This document shows, piece by piece, positions 1-11,800 of a DNA stretch of 64,000 nt (the stretch's first letter is position 1; every line of letters starts with the position of its first letter). The stretch covers positions 25,102,876 to 25,166,875 of the forward strand of contig NC_092567.1 of assembly GCF_037975245.1 (NCBI RefSeq), given 5' to 3'. The position numbers were made by a program, and so were the translations under genes. The notes beneath the pieces were generated by a model. The model had not been told where the DNA came from, did no database searches, and saw nothing but the letters and a program-made list of their open reading frames with translations. The stretch is from Apostichopus japonicus (lineage: Eukaryota; Echinodermata; Holothuroidea; Aspidochirotida; Stichopodidae).

Positions 1-2894
1 TAACCCTCACTGAGGGATTACAGTGAGCCTTGCAATGGAACAAGTTCAATTGTTCATTAAGTGATATCTAGTCTACAGTGAGATAACTCTAAGCATTTCA
101 ATTTAGGTAACTTTAAAACTGAAAGAGCAGAAAATTTGAAAAAGTTTAACAAGTTTAACAAGTAGCAGGTTGTAATATCTGTACGCTACCAGAGATGATG
201 GAAACAAAAAAACATTGGATCTAGTCTAAAGTGAGATAACTCCAAGCATTTCAATTAAGGTAACTTTGGAGACTGAAAGTGAAGAAAATTTGAAAAAGTT
301 TAACAAGTAGCAGGTTATAATACCTGTGCGATAGCAGAGATGATGGGAAACAAAAAAACATTGGATCTAGTCTAAAGTGAGATAACTCCAAGCATTTCAA
401 TTAAGGTAACTTTGAGACTGAAAGTGAAGAAAATTTGAAAAAGTAACAAGTTTAACAAGTAGCAGGTTGTAATATCTGTACGATACCAGAGATGATGGAA
501 ACAAAAAAACATTGGATCTAGTCTAAAAAGAGATAACTCTAAGCATTTCAACTAAGGTAACTTTGAGACTAAAAGTGAAGAAAATTTGAAAAAGTTTAAC
601 CAATAGCAGGTTGTAATATTATCTGTGCCATACCAGAGATGATGAGAAACAAAAAAACATTGGGATGAGCATAATACCTTTTCCTGATTGCAAGATTTTC
701 TTTAAACTATTGACCAGCTCAATTCGCCATGCTCATTACAACCCCACCCCCCCCCCCTATTCTTTTTCAGTTTGGACACTGCATGTCAGTTTGGACAGTG
801 TGAGTCAACATGGAGAGTGTTTGTCAATATGAACGGGCGGATACATAGATCTTTGGGGTCACAATGATATGAATGGAAGAATCAAATCCACACATAGAAT
901 TACACCACTCCATGTTGATTTGTTTGCTGAGGGAACTGGACACTGAATATGGACATCTCATACATGCTGACTTCATCCTGTTGCCATGACAACTACAAAA
1001 GGAAGCAATCAACTTTACTCTTCCCGTAACTAGAACCATTTGGTAAAATGGAATCTGACCCAGTTTTTGAGACCTAAAATTTGTGAAAGATATTGGCCAC
1101 TCTTGTTTCATTAACTGCGAGCATTATCGTTGTTCATGCAATCTTAGCTTCAAGCTATAAAGGTGAGTATTTGATCTGCACAGAGCTCCTGAAGTAATAG
1201 TATGTGAATTATTAATGGATACCTGGATTATGTACAGGCAACATCAATTTTGTAAGATTAATGAATGCAAGGTATAAAAGATTGTAGCAAATATGGGGAA
1301 AGTACCAGAATCTTGGTCACAATGTGACCCTTTCAAAGAAATGTGCCAAACAATAATGGAAAAAAAAAGTGTGTGGTAGGTTCAACTAAGGTGTTCATGT
1401 TTGCTTTAAAACAGTAACATATTTATTCCAACATGTTAAACATTAATTAAGCATTAGTTAATTAATGTTAGTTGTGACTATCAAGCAACAAACCTAAGTT
1501 TGAGTGTACCTGATGTGGACAAGTTTTCCCACCCAGTTGCTTTACCTCTTATAATGCCATTTAGAAGAAAGCTGTTTCCCTCTTCAGATCAAGGTTTTGA
1601 AACTATATTAGGCCTTAAGTACCGTAATATTATTTTTTCCTACCTTCTTGCGAATGTTAGGAGTAGGAATTGATAATTATACTATATTTATACTCTACAA
1701 ACAGGTCACATGGGAAAAGTGAGGGAACAGGGAAAGGGGAGGGAGATATCACTGCATGGCATTCTGCAACCATGCAAACCAACCTTGGTTTTATCAGCCA
1801 ATCAGGAGGTCCCCAGTAGTCACTACAATTTTTGAGAAATAAAATGCAAATGAGAGAAAATGTTTGAGATTTTTCAGCTGCTGACAGAGTAATTGATGCC
1901 CCACTATTTTACTTTTGGATAACTCACTGATTTTTTCGGAGATGGGGATTGAGGTAAATGCACTCGATTACAGTCACGGAAGGGGGTGGGGGGGGGGTTG
2001 GAGAGGATGAGTAGGGGATAGAGATGGGGAAGACTAGGGTATGAGGGTTGAAGTCTCATGTGGTTGAAAAGTTGGGGAAAAGGCTTTTTATCTGAAAATA
2101 CAGAATGTAGTAGAATTAGAACACCTTTAGAAGCAGGAAAACCTTCATATGGTGCTAGACAGCTTCATTTTATGCAAACACACTTCCTTATTTTCTTGTT
2201 CTAAGCATTCTGTTTTGTCTTAGAGGTTTTGAAGGAGTTTTGTAGCGGTTTCGTATATATTTCTGCAATTAAATCACAATGATGTACATTTGTTAATACA
2301 TAGTTAGAGCAATGAGGTAGCGGGACCAGAAGTAAGATAACTTATCGAGTCTGGTCCCTTTCAAAGTAAAACAATCTGACAATTATCATACCTAACTTTG
2401 ATACCATCTTTCCTGTGTCACAATACACGACCAGCACATCTTACTTATTTCTTGATGGCACGTGTCCATAGCAACAGAACTCTTCAGGCCACAAACAGAA
2501 GTCCTTTCTTTCCCTTCTTTACTTAGCTTTGTCTTCCTGTCACTTGGTTTTACTTTCAGTGGGAAGTGACAAGATGCAAACTGAAATCACAACTGGGTCA
2601 TGCCATAAATATGTCCAAAAATATGATATTTATTTGTAACCATGGTTACTTTGTGAGTGAGACACTGTTAGCAATTTTGGAACCTTTTCTTAAAATTAAA
2701 CATTTACAAATAACAGTTCACAGCATTTGGACAAAACAGACAATTAATGAATCATTGGGTCATTCCATGCTTGTTCTGTATCCAAACCAGAACACCATGA
2801 ACACACAAAAGTGGATTCTTCCTGTATGGAAGGACACAATTGCACAGTAAACTGATTAAATGTTGAGGTATTTTACCACAAAATGTTAACTGAC
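1..2894 (-). other. Partial last visible intron of TOP3B, no exon found
   Basis: The TOP3B frame at exon 12 ends after two bases of a codon at a GTCAGT donor, so at least one more exon must lie to the left. I searched the minus strand here for the Cys-rich zinc-ribbon coding pattern and did not find it. Besides the tandem repeat at 60-663 the stretch has a C-run near 750, G-rich DNA near 1985-2000 and otherwise unremarkable AT-rich sequence. Confidence 0.6.
60..663. repeat. Tandem repeat, about 150 bp unit, four copies
   Basis: A unit containing GATCTAGTCTAAAGTGAGAT, GCATTTCAATTAAGGTAAC, AGCAGGTTGTAATATCTGT and CAGAGATGATGGAAACAAA recurs at about 62, 218, 364 and 516 (spacings 146-156). Copies differ by small indels and substitutions. 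Intronic satellite-like array with no coding sense. Confidence 0.9.
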
Positions 2895-5800
2895 CTTGTA
2901 AGAGGTTTCCCAGATTCAGCTAATGGGGAGAATGAGACTTCAAATAACTCATCCATGCTCCGTATGTGCTCGACAAAATAGTCAAATTTCCGTTTGAAGA
3001 TGTCCAAGGCATGCTGAAGGACGGAGCTATGTTGCGCTTTACCGACGGCAATCAGGTTGAGTTGTTCTTCTACGGCAGCTCGCATGGTTGGCAGTGAAAG
3101 GTCTGGATCGATCTATGGGGAGCAACAATAGTTTTATCTGTGTTGTATTCTTAACTCATTTATCTTTTACAAATGTTCAATCTGAAAATAATGAATATTC
3201 ATATTCATTCATACCAATTTACCATACAGCATATAGGACATTTAACACCATGATATCTTGATCCTACCTGTTCATGAATATTCATTCATACCAATTTATC
3301 ATACAGCTTCTAGGACATTTAACACCATGATATCTTGATCCAACCTGTTCATGAATATTCATTCATACCAATTTATCATACAGCTTCTAGGACATTTAAC
3401 ACCATGATATCTTGATCCAACCTGTTCATGAATATTCATTCATACCAATTTAACATACAGCATATAGGACATATAACAATGATATCTTGATCCTACCTGT
3501 TCATGAATATTCATTCATACCAATTTATTAACAGCATATAGGACATATAACACAATGATATCTTGATCCTACTTGTTCATGGATATTCATTCATACCAAT
3601 TTACCAAACGGCATATAGGACATATAACACAATGATATCTTGATCCAACCTGTTCATATGGAACATATAATGTACATATGTGCAGATTATAGAAATATTG
3701 ATGGAAGAGTAATAAACGGAGCAATCCATGTCCAAAGAACAGAGGAAGGAAAGTGGTAGGGGGGCTGGAGGAGGGGTGAGAGGGGGAGCTGGAGGATGGG
3801 GAAAGAGAAGCGCTGGAGGAGGGGGTGAGAGAGGGGGCTTTAGGAGGGGTTAGAGAGGAAAACTCTGGATTACTTTCATTGGGTTACACATCACAACAGC
3901 TAACATAAAATAGAACATTGCAATTTTGATATGTGTTGGCAACAACTTCATTTTCTTTTTTTTATATTTAAAGCAATGAGACTTAGCAATCGGGAGGTTC
4001 CCGGTTCGATACCCGGCCGGGTCATAGTAAGGTGGGTTTTTTATCTTAGAAGCAATCTACAGTTTTCCCAATCGAAACGACTTTCTATATTGAAAAGATT
4101 CCAAATTTCAGTTAAAATGTTGAATTGGAAGCCACCCGACCTGTAAGTTGTAATCCATAAGCCCTCCCCTTATTCTCCCACATTTGTGGTCGCTCAAGTG
4201 TCGAAAAAAAAACATTTAATTATTATTATTATTATTGCATTGCAAAATTCGTAATTACTCAATTTCAGAAATGTTCCTAGCTGCGTGTAATATTATGTAA
4301 ACAACCGAGCCATCTGCTTCCCTTACCTTGTGGTAACCATGCACCAAGACAATGCCAAGTCTTGTAGGGACCAGCCGTCTCCCACCGCCAACCTTCACAT
4401 AATTTCTCTGACAGATATTTTCGATGTGAACTGGTATGCTTGCGTCTGTACCGATGCCATGTTTCTCCATCAGGGTGATCAGTTCTGCCTCTGTGAGATA
4501 ATCTGGAGGGCATGTCTGTTTCTCTATCAGCCTAGCCTGTGTAAGATTTTAATTGAACACAAATGGTCAACTTTTGTTTCGTGCAATTTTGACCATACAC
4601 ATTGATTAATAATAATAATAATATTCATGATAATAAATGAGATTTATAAAGCGCCAAATCAGTTAGACAAAAGTCACTGCTCAAGGCGCTTTACAGAGAA
4701 AGCAGATTAATTAACAAAAGAACAAGTGAAAAGATGAGTCTTAAGAAAACTTTTGAATGTATAAAGTTTATTATATATCTAGTCTCCATTTACTTATACT
4801 AACTTGGAGAAAAGTTTGTCTGTTTATCAATTGGTAATATAAATATCACTGACCTCATCTTTGGGATATGCCTGACCCTGTTTGAAATCTGGTAAACCCT
4901 CCTCTGACCCCATTTCTGTTAATCCTACATAGTCATTACACTGACCTCATGAAAGAGATCCTGTGACCCTACTTGGAGACTGGTAAAGCCCTCCCCCCCA
5001 CCCCCCACCAACCCAACCCTGTAGATTCTACAGATTTATAAAACTGACCTCATCGCTAGGGTATGCCTGACTATGCTTGAAGTCTGGTATGCCCTTCCCC
5101 ACCACCCCAATGCAGTAGATTCTACAGATTTATAACACTAACCTCATCGAAAGGGTAAGCCTGACCCTACTTGAAGTCTGGTATGCCCTTCCCCACCACC
5201 CCAACCCCTTCAGATTCTACAGATTTATGACACCGACCTCATCGATAGGGTAAGTCTGACTATGCTTGAAGTCTGGTATGCCCTTCCACACCACCCCAAC
5301 CCTGTAGATTCTACAGATTTATGACACTGACCTCATCGATAGGGTAAGCCTGACCCTTTGTAAAGTCTGGTACGCTCTCCTCCTGTGTAATGGCCTGCCA
5401 CGTCATGAGCGAGGTGAATCCAGGGCTGATGAGCTTCTTGCCAGTTATACTAAAATGCTCCCCGTTGATGATAAACTTCACGGTCGTCTGGAGATAGCGG
5501 CAATCATCGCTGATCTACAAATTAAAGAGAAGCAGACTCTGTGATTTTGCAGAAGTTATTATCCAAAGTTAAATGTTATGCTTTAATCAGTAGCGTTGTG
5601 CGGAAGTGAAAATTTCACACAAACGGTAGTGTTGCAACATGAATCCCGGTATCCTAACTAAAACCAGGATTGTCCTCAACTTTCATCTACCGTTCAAAGC
5701 ACTTAGTTACGAGACTGTTAATGTCATACATTCAATATGCATAGCCTAGGCTATGTACATACTCTTACACGCACGGTTATAAAAAAAAAACATACCAAAT

Positions 5801-8800
5801 TACAGGCTATATTAGGACCTTTGTTTTTTAACATACACTTTAAAAAAAAAAAGCACAAACCTTGGAAAAAAGTAACCCACACCATCCTTCATTCATTCTC
5901 GACGTACGATATTAAATTAACACGTTCCCACGTGGATAAAACTTGTAATCCATACACAAACAAAAATTGGGGGTTTCTATTCCATATAATAACGGATTGT
6001 TTTCCCCCTCCTGGTAGTATTTACACATTGCACTGTGATTGGGACTAGTCAATACCGGGATCGGGATACCGAGATTCACTTGACTACCGGGATCCCGCAC
6101 AATTCTATTAATCAGTCTGTGAAGAAATGTACTGAAGGGCTCATATAGATCCCTTCGTGTCACCTATCTGAATGTTATCTTGACATATCAAACTAAGATG
6201 TAACATGCATATATGTATAAGCTAATCATACAGATAATGAAACATGTGGTTGAAAGAAGGTGGTAGAGTCTGCATTCTGTGCCTACCCAAATTGCCACCC
6301 ATACGTACCATATGTGTGGTGTTATTCCGCATCACTATGTTAACACTGAAATGACATTTAACTACATTCATTCATTCCAGGAACCCCCATTGACCTCTAT
6401 CATCAATTGCTTCAACAGCTCATCAATTCCTTGGTCGATGCAACAGAACCAACAAATTTCAACCAGTTAACGGCTATTGAGCTGACTGTGAGGATGTCTG
6501 GTTCTGGTTGGAGATTCAGTCAGATTCAACAATGAACATTCATGTTACTTACTGTAGCTATAAAGTGTTTGGCGATATACTCGTAGATTCTCCAAGCTTC
6601 CCCCGTTAGTTCCCCTTCCCTGGCTGGTCTCATGGGTGTGATGGGAGGATGATCCCCTTCATCTGACCCTTTTCTGGGTTTATTGATCCCTTCACTGAGT
6701 AAATCTCTAACTATGGATGACCATGGGCAACCCAGTTGCTGTCTCAAGGCATTACTGATAGGACAAGAACAAAACAAAACGATCAAACACAAGAGTTCAT
6801 AGATTATCGTTCTTGGGTTGCAACCCTGCTATGAGGGTCATGCCACCCCAAACCCTGCTATGAGGGTCATGCTAACCCTAACCACAACCCTGCTAACAAA
6901 CATTGGAAACATTGTTTCCAAAAACCTGGCTTGGGACCTACTGTAATAGCTTGGTGACCCATTCTTGGTTGCGACCAATAGTATGGGAAGCCTAAGGTTA
7001 CAAAGAATGTAAGGCCCATTGTGGTAGTAGCTATTCCACTGGACATCATGTTGTTCACTTTCTAACAGTCTCAAAATTTCATCATATTGTATATAAAGCA
7101 TATTTCATAGACATGGTGCTAGATGTCTTGAGAAAAAGTGGGTAAGGAATGATAAAAATGATCTAGTTCAAATCTTAGCGGAAAATAGCAGTTTTTTTTA
7201 GAACTTTTTTTATTGACTTGTTTCATATGTCACTATTCATGTTGTATCTCCCATGTTTAATACATCTAACTTAACAAATGGCACTGAAACCAATTTATTA
7301 TATACAGAAGCCTTGAATCAAAGTCAGACCAGGGAATTATTTCTCTGGTATCGCATAATACTAAAACTGCTACACAAATGCAAATATATGTACCAGCTCT
7401 TGCAGACCAAAGCATACTGGTTCTGGAATTTTATGAGAAATAAAGTTCATAAATCTGAAGAAAAGTTGAAATTGGAACACTTAATTTTTCCCTGCATACA
7501 ACACAAAATCTACCCTATTAAAAATTAACTTTGACATATGAATTTTTCCAAACAGGGACTTACTTGAAGTCAAAATTTTGCGAGTAAGATGTTGTTTCTG
7601 TCCTGGGGTAGCTGATGTAACCCTGGGTGTACAACCGTTCAGCAATCTGCATAGCGTGGTGAGGACTCATTCCTAACGAAGCACTCGCAACTCGCATAAG
7701 CTCTACGGTATTTAATGCAATGGGGCGCTGTTTCTTTTTCTCCTCAGAAGAAACAGAAGTGACCCTGTGCATATAGATAAAAAAAAATACATATTTACCC
7801 ATAATTAATTATGCAAATGTGGCATTGTTTCAATTACACTGAGGGATATACTAGCAGCCTAGAAATGTGCCATAAATATGACAGACATGGTTGCCATGAA
7901 TTAATGCTCAAAAACGTGACAAACTATTTTATTACATATCCACTCTCATTAAATGTCATCTTTTCCAAGTTAAATATGGCAGCCATTTTGTCCACTCTTT
8001 GATAGTGACACCTTTGAAAAGCATTTTATGATTGTTTAAATATTTCGTATTTTCAGAAATGAAAGGAAACACTGAAATCGACAAAGTTAATGATAGAAAT
8101 ATTTCTGTAGTGGTTTTGCAAAATGCACAATTTTCATTGAAAAGAAAACAAAGTTATGAATACGACAAAGATCTGCAATAACTGCAACTTCAAAATATCA
8201 TGTCAGAAAGAAGCTTTCACAGATGGTGGTTTAAAAGTATGCAAGCTACACCAATATTATGATCATAACACCAACATTCTGTGGCAACCTTTTTCCTAAA
8301 GCAAATCAGTCTACATATCTTTTCGAAACACCTATATTCAGCCTGAAATTAACCAATAATATAGGGGAATTACATTGATCAAGCTCTCTTTTAATTGAAA
8401 AAAAAAACTTGTTTTGTGTATCCAAAATATATTCTACTAACACTGCTTCCTTCTGCCCTTTCACCAGATTCAGAAACAGCTGGGCCACATCTTTGTCAAA
8501 TATTCTTTGTCGTCCCCAGTCAAGCGTTACGGACTGACCACCGTTTAATACCTGAAAATAAAACACAAAAGAAATGGCTGGTCTCTCAAGCTGAGGGTAA
8601 CATAACTACAAGCGAAAGCTATAAACTTGAATTACTGTTAGAGAGCTTGTACCACTACCTGGTAAGATGGATAAAATGATTGAATTTAGCGCTCTCTTTT
8701 GAAGTTTTCTTTACAAATATTCTCTCCTATTCATTCCAATAAAGAGTCGGATATAAATTGATAACAATGACAGACTATAGATTTCATCTCTATCTCCCTT

Positions 8801-11800
8801 GTAATATATCCTTTTGCACATTTCCTCAGCAGCCCTCCCGATACGGAGTAAGAAATAAATTAATAACATTGCTAAACTGTTTGCTTTAAGTCTATCTCCC
8901 TCTCTTCTGTTATATTTGTTACATTAGAATTAACTTTTCCCTCTTCCAAGGATAAAAGTCAAATTGGTGACATTAATTTCATCTCGCTGTCTCTACATCT
9001 TTTATAATATTTGCATTTATAAGTATTTCTCTCCTCTGAACTTCCAATTATGATTCATAAATGAATTGATCGTACCTCAACATGATCGACCCAGTAAGCC
9101 TCTGGTCTGAATGTTTGAATTCGATCATGCCTCTTATTAATTAATTAATTATTAATTAATTGATCATACCTCAACATGAACGACCCAGTAAGCCTCTGGT
9201 TTGAATGTTTGAATCCGATCATGCCTCTCAACACAGAACCCCAGAGTAGGAGTCTGACAAGGTCCGTAGCTGATTAATGTACTGTCTAAATCTCCATATT
9301 TACCCTGGAATCAATAAGAGTCAGAAGATGTTTCATTCATTCATATGCTTTTCTTAACAATGGTAAGAAATGTTAAAAGTTACAACACATGTATCACAGA
9401 GAAGTCATTTTCAAATGTGCACAAAATTATCATTTTGTAGACTTCTTACCCAAATCCCAAAAACTGCATGATTGGTAACTTACCTCAAACTTCTGAAAGC
9501 ATGTTTTTCTTGTAAAATTTAAGATTTAGCACATCTTGTAATTGTATTAATGCTTTGCAAATGTCTTGATTGGAATCTCTGATGCGACAGAATATTGCAA
9601 AATTTAGTAGTTTAACACATCTTATCATGACAACCATCATGCACTCATCCAAATATATCAGAATCAAGATAATTACATAACAGCTAACAATCATAACATT
9701 TGCAAGGCAAGAGTGGCTTAAGAGGGCTCAGTCTAGAGGACAGGTGTAAGGGGGTAAAAATTTGAGGCCCAGTGAGACTCAGTGCATGGTATGTCAAGAC
9801 ATAATATTCAGTGCATTAATCTGATCATTACACTTAGTGCATAGTATGTCTAGAAATAACACTTAGTGTATGGTATGTCAACACATTGCACTTAGTGAAT
9901 GGTATGTCAAGACATTGCACTTAGTGTTTGGTATGTCTAGACATTACATTCAGTGCATTAATCTAAACATTACACTCAGTGCATAGTACGTCTAGAAATA
10001 TCATTCAGTGCATGGAATGTGTAGAAATTACATTCAGTGCATGGAATGTCAAGACATTGCACTTAGTGCCTGGTATGTCAAGACATTGCACTTAGTGCAT
10101 GGAATGTCAACACATTGCACTTAGTGCCTGGTATGTCTAGACATCACATTCAGTGCATGGTATATATCTAGACATTGCACTTAGTGCCTGGTATGTCAAG
10201 ACATTGCACTTAGTGCATGGAATGTCAAGACATTGCACTTAGTGCCTGGTATGTCTAGACATTACATTCAGTGCATGGTATATATCTAGACATTGCACTT
10301 AGTGCCTGGTATGTCAAGACATTGCACTTAGTGCATGGAATGTCAAGACATTGCACTTAGTGCCTGGTATGTCTAGACATTACATTCAGTGCATGGTTTA
10401 TATCTAGACATTACATTCAGTGCATAGTATGTCTAGAAATTACATTCAGTGCATGGAATGTCAAGACATTGCACTTAGTACATGGCATGTCTAGACATTA
10501 CATTCAGTGCATGGTATATATCTAGACATTACATTCAGTGCATAGTATGTTTAGAAATTACATTCAGTGCATAGTATGTTTAGACATTGCACTAAGTGCA
10601 TGGTATATCTATACATTGCACTTAGCACTTGGTATGTCTAGACATTACACTTATGTAAAGATTGCAAACCCTACAAGTTAACAATCACTATTATGCAGAT
10701 TATTAACATACAAACTGAACATCCTGGTAGATGAACCATGACCTCCACCAACCAGCAATAACAATGCAGAAATCAACACAAGTTACCTGAAAATATTTGG
10801 TCTGGTATCTTGTAAATGCGCAACCAATTCGAAGGTCCAATTCTTGTCGTGCGTCCACTGCTAAAGATTCATTCAAATTTGGTTCAACCAATTTATTCAT
10901 GGCTCCTCTGATATCGGTGTCTGTAATGGCGCTAAATTTTGCCCGGAATATGAACTGTGAACATAGAACCAATATGGTCAGTAATAACATTACTGTTTCC
11001 CACATGTTTGGCTTGAAGGGAGGTGTAGGAGAGAAATATGTTCACTGATAGCACTAAATCTTACTAACTCAAAATGATCATTCTCAGTGTAAACTGTTAT
11101 GTGATTAGGATACAACATACAACTTTGATAAAAAAAAAATAACATCTGTTTTTAGGTGTTGTTAGCTAATTAAAACATTTTTCCATCATTCTACTATCAA
11201 ATTGTTGGTCTCTCATGGTTGGTTGAGTTTTTACGAAGAGATTCATTTTCAGGTTACCTGTTCCCTTCCCCTCGGTCTGTTCATCACAGGCTCCACACAG
11301 TCAATTACCTCAAAACAAATGTTTTCACCTTCCTTGTCACAATCAAGCCAGAGTATCAGATAATCTGAGCCACGGCCCTGTCGAAAGAAGAGAATAGCTG
11401 TAGTAAACTGAAGATCACTAACGATGACAAATTTTATGTTGCAGTAGGGCAGCTATTCCTAGATGATTGCATAACTACTTCAGTGTTTGGCAAACATGAG
11501 AACGTACTGTACACATATCTCAAGTTTACCTCACAAAAATATATTTTTAAAGAATTTAACGAGGCCTGTTTCATGATTAACCTTGAAATTTGCATACCTA
11601 TCCAACTAATTACATAGTCTTCATAATAACTGTGCCAGTGGTTATGATGGTATTTTTATTGTACATCCTAAGAAAAGCTTCATTTTGTATCGTGAAACCA
11701 CTTGCTTGTATTTTTAACCTTTCCCTTACCATTGGAATGTTTCAGACAATAACACCAGTGTTGTAAGCCGGTGAGCCAAGTTTGACTTATAATTACGAGA

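Noticed and set aside
824-1111. Minus-strand open frame with several Cys, considered as the missing TOP3B zinc-ribbon exon
   Set aside because: Cys spacing and flanking residues do not match the TOP3B ribbons, and no suitable splice sites join it to exon 12.
9735-10655. CRISPR-like array of ~30-bp repeats
   Set aside because: Units are contiguous with no unique spacers and lie in an animal intron; it is a minisatellite.
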